From JBCBDX01 sp039815825 (lineage in GTDB: Bacteria; Pseudomonadota; Alphaproteobacteria; Rhizobiales; Rhizobiaceae): 25,034 nt of DNA. Within the stretch, counting starts at the first letter, position 1, and every line of letters starts with the position of its first letter. The notes under the pieces were generated by a model, which saw only the letters and a program-made list of their open reading frames with translations, did not search any database and was not told the DNA's origin. Of the stretch, positions 14,940 to 22,626 are shown one piece after another. A program made the translations under genes and the position numbers. Location of the stretch: positions 1 to 25,034 of the forward strand of contig JBCBYO010000042.1 of NCBI GenBank assembly GCA_039815825.1. The letters run 5' to 3'.

Positions 14940-16970
14940 TTATGTAAACGGCCACGGCAGGTCTGCGTAGCGTTGGAGCAGACCGGGTGGGAAATCGCGA
15001 TTGAGAGACCACGCCATGAAGCACATGAATGCGATGCCGCACGCGCTGTATAAGATGGCGTTCAACCATGACAATGAGGCGCGGAAACGAAGGAATGAAA
15101 CCAGGAAAACGGCCAAAGCGATAATGAAGCCAAAAATTCCGGTTAGCAAAAGAAGTCCCGCAAACCATGCCAACGTTGGCCAAAGCCCATAGGTCGCTTC
15201 TGCATCTTCGCCAGATGTTTCGCGGTCAGCAAAGACCACATCAGTCTCCGGACGTCTGATCATCTGAACCAGCAGGATCAAACAACCTGCTAGTGCGATT
15301 GCCGAAACGACCATCGGGATGATCTTGTCGCCCAGCAAACGATCGCTGATGAGTGAAGCGTTCCAGTAGGTGGCAATAAAGTAGGCCATGACCGCGAACA
15401 GGAAAATCATTGGCGCGCGCTTGGAGCCTGACTCTACCTCGCCTTCAGCCATGATGCTTTTTGCCTGTCGTATGCCTAGGACCACCGACACAACGGTAAT
15501 AATGATCAACACAATCACGATGGGGCTGAAGATATATTCCAGACCGGCCTGTGTGCTTTCGCGGAACCGGAAAGCGGCGATTTGGTAGGCTTGGTTTGTG
15601 AATTTTTCGACCGGGTTTGACAGAACAAAGCCAATCAAAAACGCCGGACGTGACCAATCAAACCGGCGCAGCATGATGCCGATAAAGCCAAAGGCAAACA
15701 GCGCCAAGAGGTCGGCAAAGTTCTGCCCGGATTGAAATGCAGCAAACGAGATTAACATGAACAAGAACGGCGCGATCAACGTAAAGCGAATAGTCGTAAG
15801 ACGCGCGATACCGCCCGAAGCGGCGATGCAAAGAACAGTACCGACGACGTTCGCCAAAGCGAGCAACCAAACAATCGCGTAAGTCATGTCGAGATTGTTT
15901 TTCAGCATCCCCGGTCCAACTTCGATCGAACCAGAGCCAAGCAACGCGACAGCACCGATAAAGATCGCCATGGAGCCCGAACCAGGAATCCCGAACAAAA
16001 GTGTTGGTACCAGCCCGCCGCCCTCTTTGGCGTTGTTGGAGCTTTCCGGGCCAATGACGCCGCGAACCTCACCGCTGCCAAAGTTGCCTTTTTCCTTTGT
16101 CGATTGAACGGTGTGCCCATAGGCGATCCAGTCAACAACGGAACCGCCCAGTCCGGGGATCACACCGACTACGACACCGATGATTGAGCACCGAAGTGAT
16201 AGCCATTTGTTGGCCCACCAATCTTTGATGCCATCAAACCAACCAGCGCCCAATTCGGCGTTTTTGGAGATGGCGCGGTCTTGTCGAAGAAGCGATACGA
16301 TCTCCGGGATCGCAAAGATTCCAAGGCCGACAATCACCAGTTTGAACCCATCGACGATGTAAGGAAGGTCATAGGAAGACATGCGCAGGCTGCCGCCAGA
16401 ATCCGCAGCGCCGATTGTACCCACAACAAGACCAAGTCCAGCTGCCGCGACACCCTTGATCGCCACGCGACCGGCGAGAATAGCGACCATGGAAAGTCCC
16501 AAAATGGTCATCATCAGCATTTCCGGCAGGCCAAACGAAAGGACGATCGGCCGCGCGACAAGAATAAAGACGGTCAAGAAAGCCGCGCCCATCAGGCCGC
16601 CGAACAGCGACGATGCAAACGCTGCTGATAGGGCTCGTGCTGCTTGGCCTTTCTTGGCCAAGGGAAACCCATCAAGCACTGTCGCCTGACTCGCCGAGGA
16701 ACCGGGTATACCCATCAACACAGATGCAAACGTATCTGACGTCGGTACAACCGCGACCATACCGATCATCAAAGCCAAACCGAGTATGGGTTCCATCCCG
16801 AACATGAAGGGAAGTAGAAGCGAAAGGCCGGCAATCCCGCCCAGTCCGGGAAATACGCCGATGCAAAGCCCCATGACGACGCCGAGAATGAGATACCCGA
16901 AAACGACGGGTTGAAAGATAAGCTCAAACGCCTGGCCGAGCGCCGGCAATGCCTGCACAAAAGTTTCCAT
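14940..16970 (-). CDS. Fused tripartite tricarboxylate transporter permease (TctA-TctB)
   Basis: This 676-aa inner-membrane protein combines the large TctA subunit (about residues 1-500) with the small TctB-like subunit (about 515-676). The TctA part has the family's two glycine signatures: GLCIGVFPGLGGIAGLSLLLPF near 35-56 and VGVIPGLGGSVVDWIAYG near 268-285. The TctB part has about four further helices (for example IIPMVVSAIALAGCLILLVQM and GFIIALAVFLVSFLRFR). The usual arrangement is separate tctB and tctA genes. The start ATG follows GGGGAGGG. The gene lies 78 bases after tctC, with a strong stem-loop between. With TctC it imports a tri- or dicarboxylate using the ion gradient. Confidence 0.9.
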   Translation of the reverse strand: METFVQALPALGQAFELIFQPVVFGYLILGVVMGLCIGVFPGLGGIAGLSLLLPFMFGMEPILGLALMIGMVAVVPTSDTFASVLMGIPGSSASQATVLDGFPLAKKGQAARALSAAFASSLFGGLMGAAFLTVFILVARPIVLSFGLPEMLMMTILGLSMVAILAGRVAIKGVAAAGLGLVVGTIGAADSGGSLRMSSYDLPYIVDGFKLVIVGLGIFAIPEIVSLLRQDRAISKNAELGAGWFDGIKDWWANKWLSLRCSIIGVVVGVIPGLGGSVVDWIAYGHTVQSTKEKGNFGSGEVRGVIGPESSNNAKEGGGLVPTLLFGIPGSGSMAIFIGAVALLGSGSIEVGPGMLKNNLDMTYAIVWLLALANVVGTVLCIAASGGIARLTTIRFTLIAPFLFMLISFAAFQSGQNFADLLALFAFGFIGIMLRRFDWSRPAFLIGFVLSNPVEKFTNQAYQIAAFRFRESTQAGLEYIFSPIVIVLIIITVVSVVLGIRQAKSIMAEGEVESGSKRAPMIFLFAVMAYFIATYWNASLISDRLLGDKIIPMVVSAIALAGCLILLVQMIRRPETDVVFADRETSGEDAEATYGLWPTLAWFAGLLLLTGIFGFIIALAVFLVSFLRFRASLSWLNAILYSACGIAFMCFMAWSLNRDFPPGLLQRYADLPWPFT

Positions 16971-16997
16971 GGAACCCTCCCCACTCCTGAAAATAAG

Positions 16998-17027
16998 TGT
17001 GGCCGCACTCCAGTGAGCGCGGCCACA
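16998..17027 (-). terminator. Strong stem-loop between tctC and tctAB (attenuator-like)
   Basis: TGTGGCCGC pairs exactly with GCGGCCACA, and the inner GCTC/GAGT extends the stem to about 13 bp around an ACTG loop. In the direction of transcription it is followed by CTTATTTTC, a partial U tract. It sits 22 bases after the tctC stop, so it likely lowers read-through into the permease while protecting the tctC message. Confidence 0.6.
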
Positions 17028-17048
17028 ATTCTTTTGAGAAGCGGCCGC

Positions 17049-18137
17049 TTAGAGCGAAACGCCGTATTTCTCGTTCAACCAGTTCACGACGTAGCCTTTG
17101 GCATCGTCGGAAATTGTTGTCGCCTCAGCGGCGGCTTTTGCAGCACCGGCACCGACAAACATCGGATATTTCCCAACGCGTTTGGATGAGATTTCTGCAA
17201 AGTCTGGGCGAGAGCGCACCGCCTCGAAGCTGGCTACAAATGTGTCCACCACAGATTGGTCGATGCCGTTAGGCAGGAACGCAATTTTCTGTGACGGGAA
17301 ACCAGCAACGAAGAAGGCTTTCCATGCTTCCCATGCAGGACCCGATGTTTCACAACCGTCTGTTGCTTCACACACTTCCTTGAATGTTGGCATATCGGGG
17401 AATGTTGGGTCACGGACGATTTCACCGGCATCGTTCAATGTGCCCCAAGACATCATGGGAACAGCGTCGCCCGCTTCGACCAACGGGACAGAACCGCCCA
17501 GATAACCGGAAGAAGTTTGGTAATCGATATTGGCTTCACCGCGTTCGAACATCAGACGGCCATCACCGCGACCTTTGATGCCGAATACCGGCTCAACATC
17601 CATTCCGAGCATGTCCCATGCGAGAAGGGCAACTAGATCCAAGCTGGTTGCGCCTTGTGCACCGTAGATGAACTTGCTGTCTTTCAGGCCGTTGGCGGAA
17701 CCGTCAAATTTCGCACCGTCTTCCTTGTTAAGGTATGCAACTCCACCTGTTCCGGTGGCCATAACCGGTGTCCAATCCTTGTATTCATAACGAACACGTG
17801 GATCGCCGAGCAGGTATGGGAACTGTGTGGAGCCGGATGTGCCGAACATGATCTCGCCAGCACCATCGCTTTGTGTTTGAAACCAGTTGGCGCCTTTGGT
17901 TGAGCCAGCACCTGGCATAAATTTCACAACAACAGTTGGTTCACCGGGCAACGCTTCAGAAAGCAGCGGTGCGAAAAAATTGGCCCATTTGGCGGAACCA
18001 CCAGTTTCGGAAAATGGAATTGTCCATTCAACTGTCTTGCCGGACATATCCATGTCCATCGCGTTCGTGCCAGCAGTGGCGGTAAAGAGCATTGCGCCAG
18101 CGGCGAGTGCAGCGCTCATTGCTTTTAGTTTTGTCAT
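17049..18137 (-). CDS. tctC: Tripartite tricarboxylate transporter substrate-binding protein (TctC/Bug)
   Basis: This 362-aa periplasmic binding protein captures the tricarboxylate for the TctAB permease. The signal peptide MTKLKAMSAALAAGAMLFTA is followed by a likely cleavage after TNA. The mature start VEWTIPFSETGGSAKWANFF and the segment VVVKFMPGAGSTKGANW are typical of the Bug family. It is somewhat longer than usual (about 325 aa). Two adjacent ATGs are possible: 18140 lies only two bases from the GGAGG box, while 18137 is five bases away and is preferred. The start region overlaps the stop of a 17-codon upstream frame. Divergent from tctD, the expected regulator. Confidence 0.9.
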   Translation of the reverse strand: MTKLKAMSAALAAGAMLFTATAGTNAMDMDMSGKTVEWTIPFSETGGSAKWANFFAPLLSEALPGEPTVVVKFMPGAGSTKGANWFQTQSDGAGEIMFGTSGSTQFPYLLGDPRVRYEYKDWTPVMATGTGGVAYLNKEDGAKFDGSANGLKDSKFIYGAQGATSLDLVALLAWDMLGMDVEPVFGIKGRGDGRLMFERGEANIDYQTSSGYLGGSVPLVEAGDAVPMMSWGTLNDAGEIVRDPTFPDMPTFKEVCEATDGCETSGPAWEAWKAFFVAGFPSQKIAFLPNGIDQSVVDTFVASFEAVRSRPDFAEISSKRVGKYPMFVGAGAAKAAAEATTISDDAKGYVVNWLNEKYGVSL

Positions 18138-18190
18138 CATTTCCTCCCAGACAAACTACGGGAAGAGATAGATGCGCAAAGCATGTCCAT
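18137..18190 (-). CDS. Possible leader peptide (17 aa) coupled to tctC
   Basis: The frame MDMLCASISSRSLSGRK begins at ATG 18190, with GGGAGGAG about 8-10 bases upstream, and ends in TGA at 18139-18137. That stop overlaps the ATGATG start of tctC, the usual layout for translational coupling. The frame contains the tctC Shine-Dalgarno within its last codons, so ribosomes translating it would pass over that site. No repeated control codons are evident. It may be a chance frame; a nearby ATG in another frame (18198) shares the same Shine-Dalgarno. Confidence 0.35.
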   Translation of the reverse strand: MDMLCASISSRSLSGRK

Positions 18191-18271
18191 GGCAGCATCT
18201 CCTCCCAAAAATGCAACATTGACAGTGCTGGTGGTAGCGCGCGAACCTTTCATCTAGCTTTCAACATGTGT

Positions 18272-18278
18272 GGGAGGT
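18272..18278 (+). promoter_or_regulatory. Shine-Dalgarno that fixes a TTG start for tctD
   Basis: GGGAGGT lies three bases before TTG 18282. Starting there gives M-RIAVVEDN, the exact expected N-terminus of a TctD-type receiver, whereas the upstream GTG at 18270 would place the Shine-Dalgarno inside the coding region. Confidence 0.65.
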
Positions 18279-18281
18279 CAC

Positions 18282-18947
18282 TTGCGGATCGCAGTTGTGG
18301 AGGACAATCGGCAAATCGCCGAAGCTATAGCGATGGCATTTCGCGCCGAGGGACACGGCGTGGATATATTGCGCGATGGGCCAAGCGCGGAATCGTTCCT
18401 CTCCTCCGAAACGCACGACCTCATTGTTCTTGATATTAATCTTCCAGGAAAGTCGGGCCTGGACGTGTTGGCAGTCTTGCGGAACGCCGACAACCGCACG
18501 CCGGTACTCATGCTGACCGCCCGTGATGCTATTGACGATAAGGTTCGCGGATTGGACTTGGGCGCTGACGATTATTTGACCAAGCCGTTCGAACTTGCAG
18601 AACTTCTTGCCCGGGCGCGGGCGCTGTTGCGCCGGGCAGACCGAGAGATATCATCGACCCAAAAACTAGGCAGTCTGGAATTTGATCCGGCTGCGCGACG
18701 TGTCGTTGTCAACGGTGAAACGGTTGAATTGCCGCGCCGGGAGTTTGCGCTTTTTGAGATCATGATGAGCTCCAGTGGTGCGGTTGTGTCGAAGTCGCAA
18801 ATCTTGGATCACCTATACGGGACAGGTGCTGATGTAGAGGAAAGCGCGGTTGAACTTTACATTCATCGCCTCCGAAAAAAATTGATTGGATCGGGGACCG
18901 AGATCAAAACACTGCGCGGGCTTGGCTATTCCATGCGAGAACAGTAA
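18282..18947 (+). CDS. tctD: Response regulator TctD (OmpR/PhoB family)
   Basis: This 221-aa regulator is predicted to activate the divergent tctC-tctAB transcript when phosphorylated by TctE. The receiver domain spans about 1-115, with acidic E7/D8, phosphoacceptor D51 (VLDINLPG) and the conserved lysine in TKPF. The C-terminal winged helix covers about 125-221 (LPRREFALFEIMM...SAVELYIHRLRKKL...TLRGLGYSM). The start is TTG 18282, chosen by the Shine-Dalgarno and by alignment of the first strand. The stop overlaps the tctE start by one base (TAATG), so the pair is coupled. Confidence 0.92.
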   Translation: MRIAVVEDNRQIAEAIAMAFRAEGHGVDILRDGPSAESFLSSETHDLIVLDINLPGKSGLDVLAVLRNADNRTPVLMLTARDAIDDKVRGLDLGADDYLTKPFELAELLARARALLRRADREISSTQKLGSLEFDPAARRVVVNGETVELPRREFALFEIMMSSSGAVVSKSQILDHLYGTGADVEESAVELYIHRLRKKLIGSGTEIKTLRGLGYSMREQ

Positions 18948-20323
18948 TGAATTCGATACGCACACGGCTCCTGATTTGGTTGCTTGTTCCGCTTTCTGCA
19001 GTCGCGGCGATCGTGTCTCTTGAGACGTTTTTCTCGGCGCAGAGAGTGTCCAAACAGCTTCATGATAGAACGCTTCTGGCTGCCATGTTGACGCTTTCAG
19101 AAAACATCGTCGCGTCAAGCGGTACGTTATTGGCCGACAACACGTTGGAGATTCTCACCGAAAACCTTGGAGACGAATTTTTCTATTATGTGCGTGGACC
19201 GCGCGGTGCGTTTGTCACAGGCTATTCTGGCTACCCACGCATTCCCGAAGAGATATCTCTAGAGGCCGAAACGCCGATCTTCTACGATGGCGTGTACAAT
19301 GGAAGCCCGGTTCGGGTGACCGCCGTGCGACAGTTTTTGTCCGGTGGCCAGATCAATGGGATGACAACCATCATCACCTGGCAAAAAATGACGACACGTA
19401 GTGAATTTACGCTTTCGCTTTTTACGCGCTCATTACTTCGCTTGGTACTGCTTGTCTTGGCTGCCGGTGCAATCGTGTGGTTTGCAGTCAGCTGGGGCCT
19501 GCGTCCGATCAGTGAGTTGCAGAGCGCAATCGAAAGCCGCTCACCCCGCGATTTAAACCCGATCAAGCGACAGATGCCTATCGAACTGACCGGGATCGTG
19601 GGCGCGATGAATTCGCTCTTTGAAAGGGTCAGACGCTCAAAGCAAAACAGAGAACGGTTTATCGGAAACGCGGCCCATCAATTAAGGAACCCGGTGGCGG
19701 CCATAAAAGTGCAAGCCCAGGCAGCGCTTGCCTCTAAGGATGCAGCGCAGTTCGAAACAGCGCTTGGCGAAATTGTCGACGCATCAGATAAGACGGGACA
19801 CATGGTCAACCAGATGCTTTCCAACGCAAGCGCCCACGGCCTTGCACCGGAACATATGACATCCTTTAATCTGGCGGAAATCGTGGGCGAAGTGACACGA
19901 GACGCGGCCCAGTCTGCGTTGGCAAAAAAGCAAGACATATCGCTGGATTTGCAAAGCCAATCGCTGGTTTACCGGGGGCATGAGACTCTCATACGAGAGG
20001 CCGTTGCAAACTTAATTGATAACGCCGTCCGCCATAATAGCACTGGCGCGAAAATTGATGTGCGACTACGCGGTACTGAAGACGGCGCATTTTCGGTTGA
20101 CGTATCTGATGACGGCTCCGCTTTTGACGAAGAGCAGTTCAACGCGCTCACGCAACCGTTTGCGACCGGCACTCACTCCGAGGTGGGAAGCGGACTTGGC
20201 CTTTCATTGGCAAAGGATGTTGCGCGTTCCCATGGTGGCTCTCTTGCCTGTCACAATGACAGCGGCAGGAAAGGCAAAACTATAGTTATGGAGCTGCCTT
20301 TCAGGCGCCCTGTTAGCGCTTGA
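18947..20323 (+). CDS. tctE: Sensor histidine kinase TctE
   Basis: This 458-aa membrane kinase partners TctD. An N-terminal membrane helix (LLIWLLVPLSAVAAIVSL) is followed by a periplasmic sensor region of about 130 residues, a second helix near 163-183, and a short linker with RPISEL. The kinase core has H244 in NAAHQLRNPVAAIK, the N box NLIDNAVRHN, and the G2 box GSGLGLSLAKD. The G1 box reads DDGSA where DxGxG is usual, so its last glycine is replaced. It presumably senses a tricarboxylate or the loaded TctC. Its 3' end overlaps, tail to tail, the last 11 bases of a 46-aa gene on the other strand. Confidence 0.9.
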   Translation: MNSIRTRLLIWLLVPLSAVAAIVSLETFFSAQRVSKQLHDRTLLAAMLTLSENIVASSGTLLADNTLEILTENLGDEFFYYVRGPRGAFVTGYSGYPRIPEEISLEAETPIFYDGVYNGSPVRVTAVRQFLSGGQINGMTTIITWQKMTTRSEFTLSLFTRSLLRLVLLVLAAGAIVWFAVSWGLRPISELQSAIESRSPRDLNPIKRQMPIELTGIVGAMNSLFERVRRSKQNRERFIGNAAHQLRNPVAAIKVQAQAALASKDAAQFETALGEIVDASDKTGHMVNQMLSNASAHGLAPEHMTSFNLAEIVGEVTRDAAQSALAKKQDISLDLQSQSLVYRGHETLIREAVANLIDNAVRHNSTGAKIDVRLRGTEDGAFSVDVSDDGSAFDEEQFNALTQPFATGTHSEVGSGLGLSLAKDVARSHGGSLACHNDSGRKGKTIVMELPFRRPVSA

Positions 20324-20453
20324 AAGAGCGTTTGATCTCTGTAGGCATACCAAGTGTCGCCAAATCTTCCTTGTTTGGAACAGCGCCTCTCTCGAAGGCA
20401 ATTGAAAGACGGCGTGCAGCACTGACTTGGTCGAAAAATTTCATCATGTTCAT
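20313..20453 (-). CDS. Small protein (46 aa), unassigned
   Basis: This short gene reads MNMMKFFDQVSAARRLSIAF, then ERGAVPNKEDLATLGMPTEI and a basic end KRSFKR. It has a Shine-Dalgarno (AAAGGA) seven bases before ATG 20453. The pattern of an amphipathic helix, then R.P...DL..LG(I/M), is one I associate with small alphaproteobacterial proteins of unknown role. It is likely cytoplasmic. Its ribosome-binding site lies inside a perfect inverted repeat that matches the tcuA-gntR operator. It overlaps the tctE 3' end by 11 bases in convergent orientation and follows the 2-hydroxyacid dehydrogenase gene on the same strand, 98 bases downstream. Confidence 0.65.
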   Translation of the reverse strand: MNMMKFFDQVSAARRLSIAFERGAVPNKEDLATLGMPTEIKRSFKR

Positions 20454-20455
20454 GA

Positions 20456-20475
20456 TTGTATCCTTTCGGATACAA
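20456..20475. promoter_or_regulatory. Second copy of the GntR-type operator
   Basis: TTGTATCCTTTCGGATACAA is an 8-bp perfect inverted repeat around TTTC and matches the core at 11896-11915 in 18 of 20 positions. It begins three bases before the start codon of the 46-aa gene and covers its Shine-Dalgarno. On the transcript it could also fold as a hairpin with a GAAA tetraloop. Either role would control that gene; the match to the first site favours a DNA operator. Confidence 0.55.
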
Positions 20476-20551
20476 AGTACGTATTTAACCGCAAAAAGTC
20501 ACGCCCCGATTGGACATGGCAGGCATGCATTTCTGCCTCCCAACACAACGT

Positions 20552-21526
20552 TTAACCGGTGAAAACCTCGGGGTTGATCATGTGGATGGGCTGGCCCGAT
20601 GCGTAAGAATTTATCTGGTCGAAAATGTCGCCAAACTGAAGATCATATTCCTCTTTGCTGACGTAACCGATGTGCGGCGTACACACGACATTGTCCATGT
20701 GCAGAAGCGGATGATCAGCGTTGATGACCGGTTCTTGTTCAAACACATCTACGGCCGCCATACCCGGCCGGCCTGCATTAAGGGCGTCTACCAATGCATT
20801 AGGTTCGATCAACCCAGCGCGACTTGTGTTGATCAAGAGCGAGTCCGACCTCATTGCCGCCAAATCGTCCCGGTGTACGATCCCCCTGGTTTCCGGATGA
20901 AGCCTGATATGAAGCGAAACGACATCGCTTGTTGCAAAGAACGCTTCTCGGCTCTGCGCTTTTTGATAGCCGTCATTGACGGCACGAGCACAGCTTTCGT
21001 CGCCGCCCCAAACCTGAATTTGCATCCCAAAGGCTCGGCCATAATCGGCAACGGCCTTGCCAATGCGTCCGTAGCTCCAAATTCCAAGCGTTTTTCCACG
21101 CACGGTGTGGCCAACGCCGATCTGCCATTTGCCGTCTTTTAACGCGGCCATCTGTTGCGGGATTTGCCGCATCGCCGCCAAAATCAGGGCAAAGGTCAAT
21201 TCGGCGGCAGCAAAGGAAGGCGTCCCTTTATGCATGTTGGAGCAGAGGAGAACGCCGTTACGCGTGCACGCGTCGACATCGATGTGCGGATAAACGCTGC
21301 GTTGGCTAATCATTTTCAAATTTGGCAAGCGATCCAAAAGGTCGCCGATGATTTTTGTCCGTTCGCGGAAAAGTACCAAAACCTCAGTGTCGGAAAGTCG
21401 CTCTGCAAGCGCGTCCGTATCTTGGACATGATCGGTCCAAACGGTGACATCATGCTCATCGAGCTTTTCAAAACAGGGTAGCGTACGAAGCGTATCGAAA
21501 TAATCGTCGAGAATAGTGATTTTCAT
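20552..21526 (-). CDS. D-isomer-specific 2-hydroxyacid dehydrogenase family protein
   Basis: This 324-aa NAD(P)-dependent oxidoreductase has the formate/glycerate dehydrogenase fold. The N-terminal catalytic domain begins MKITILDDYFDTLR. The dinucleotide-binding segment is GKTLGIWSYGRIGKAVADYG, in which the first glycine of GxGxxG is serine. Catalytic residues are visible in order: R in SLHIRLHPETRG, E in DVFEQEPV and H in CTPHIGYVS. The substrate is not predictable; relatives act on phosphoglycerate, glyoxylate or hydroxypyruvate. The start at ATG 21526 fits the family better than the 29-residue upstream extension to 21613, although the Shine-Dalgarno is poor. It lies downstream of the LysR gene on the same strand. 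Confidence 0.88.
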   Translation of the reverse strand: MKITILDDYFDTLRTLPCFEKLDEHDVTVWTDHVQDTDALAERLSDTEVLVLFRERTKIIGDLLDRLPNLKMISQRSVYPHIDVDACTRNGVLLCSNMHKGTPSFAAAELTFALILAAMRQIPQQMAALKDGKWQIGVGHTVRGKTLGIWSYGRIGKAVADYGRAFGMQIQVWGGDESCARAVNDGYQKAQSREAFFATSDVVSLHIRLHPETRGIVHRDDLAAMRSDSLLINTSRAGLIEPNALVDALNAGRPGMAAVDVFEQEPVINADHPLLHMDNVVCTPHIGYVSKEEYDLQFGDIFDQINSYASGQPIHMINPEVFTG

Positions 21527-21647
21527 GGCGGGAAACTGGCCACGTTTTGTCGCGATATGCAACTTGTGGCTTCCGACCTCAGCACACCGTGGCCATACAA
21601 AAAGCAACGGCAAAGACGTTTTTTTTCATCGCATTCTTTCTTAGGCA

Positions 21648-22532
21648 TCAGCTTGCATTCACAGAGGCCAAATATTCGACCAACCGGCGGGTTAGCTTGC
21701 GCTGTGACCCCGCATCCGGCCAAACAGCATAGACGCCCAGATCCGGCGGTCGCCATCCGGGGAGAACCTCTACAAGCTGCCCGATTTCCAGTTCTTCCTG
21801 CACCTCGCTGAGCGGAAGCCGCTGGATGCCAAGCCCGGCCAGGATCGCCGCTTTGGCCGCCGAGACTGTGTCGACTTCGAGGCGGATGTCATCCGGTTCT
21901 AGCGTGATTTGTTCCTCGGCCCTTTGCAACACAATGGCAGTCGGCAGCATCGCCAACGCGACAAACGCGCAGGATTTAAGCGTTTCCGGATCGTTAGGTT
22001 CGCCATTTTGCTTGAGGTATTCCGGTGCAGCCACCAGTACGCGGCTGAACGTTCCGATACGGCGTGTCATCAGGCTGCTGTCGGCTAAATTGCCGAGGCG
22101 TATACCCATATCAAAACCATCGCGTATAAGGTCCACCTGACGATCCGTGCTGTGGAGCGTCAGAGCGACCATCGGATGTTCACGTGCAAAGGCCCATACG
22201 GCCTGGTGTAACTCAGTGTGCACCCCGAATGTTGGCATTGTAATACGCAGTGCACCCACAAGCTGATCGAGTTCATCTGCCAGGGCATCCATCGCTAGAT
22301 CCGCCGACAAAACCATTTGCCGCGCAGCCGGCAACACCTTCTCCCCTTCTGCCGTTAAGGAGAGTGAGCGCGTTGAGCGGTATAGGAGCGATACGCCAAG
22401 CCGTTCCTCGAGCTTGGAGACATGGTGACTCACAACCGACGTTGAGAGCTTCAAGCGCTTAGCGGCGGCGCTGAAGCTTCCGGAATCTGCAACGGCGGCA
22501 AAAACGGCCAGTGCTTTGTATTCATCTGCCAT
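21648..22532 (-). CDS. LysR-family transcriptional regulator
   Basis: This 294-aa regulator has an N-terminal helix-turn-helix (ALAVFAAVADSGSFSAAAKRLKLSTSVVSHHVSKLEERLGVSLLYRSTR within residues 7-56) and a LysR substrate-binding domain (about 90-290). It is of the CrgA/AaeR-like subgroup. It is divergent from the DUF2218 gene, with a 94-base promoter region between. By the usual LysR rule it probably controls DUF2218 and the hydrolase downstream, and perhaps itself. The inducer is unknown. Confidence 0.92.
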   Translation of the reverse strand: MADEYKALAVFAAVADSGSFSAAAKRLKLSTSVVSHHVSKLEERLGVSLLYRSTRSLSLTAEGEKVLPAARQMVLSADLAMDALADELDQLVGALRITMPTFGVHTELHQAVWAFAREHPMVALTLHSTDRQVDLIRDGFDMGIRLGNLADSSLMTRRIGTFSRVLVAAPEYLKQNGEPNDPETLKSCAFVALAMLPTAIVLQRAEEQITLEPDDIRLEVDTVSAAKAAILAGLGIQRLPLSEVQEELEIGQLVEVLPGWRPPDLGVYAVWPDAGSQRKLTRRLVEYLASVNAS

Positions 22533-22544
22533 TATTCGATTTTA

Positions 22545-22578
22545 TCAAACAGTGATTGAGATATTACATAGCTAATCA
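22545..22578. promoter_or_regulatory. Candidate LysR binding region
   Basis: The divergent spacer between lysR and the DUF2218 gene holds TCAA-N7-TTGA (22545-22559) and TGATT...AATCA (22553-22578). These are short dyads with the T/A ends expected of LysR sites. The repeats are short and AT-rich, so chance is possible. Confidence 0.35.
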
Positions 22579-22626
22579 AAAAGGCCGCACTCGTCTATCT
22601 CTATCTGAAACATCAGGAATAGAGAG

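Noticed and set aside
16704..16713. GGGTATACCC palindrome as a third GntR operator
   Set aside because: It lies within the tctAB coding region and lacks the TTGTAT and ATACAA arms of the two accepted sites.
20516..20541. GGCAG/CTGCC dyad after the 2-hydroxyacid dehydrogenase as a terminator
   Set aside because: The stem is only five base pairs with a long loop and no adjacent U tract.
21579..21629. 16-codon minus-strand frame MKKNVFAVAFCMATVC resembling a signal peptide
   Set aside because: It has only a weak ribosome-binding site and no mature part, and depends on an A tract; chance is the simpler explanation.
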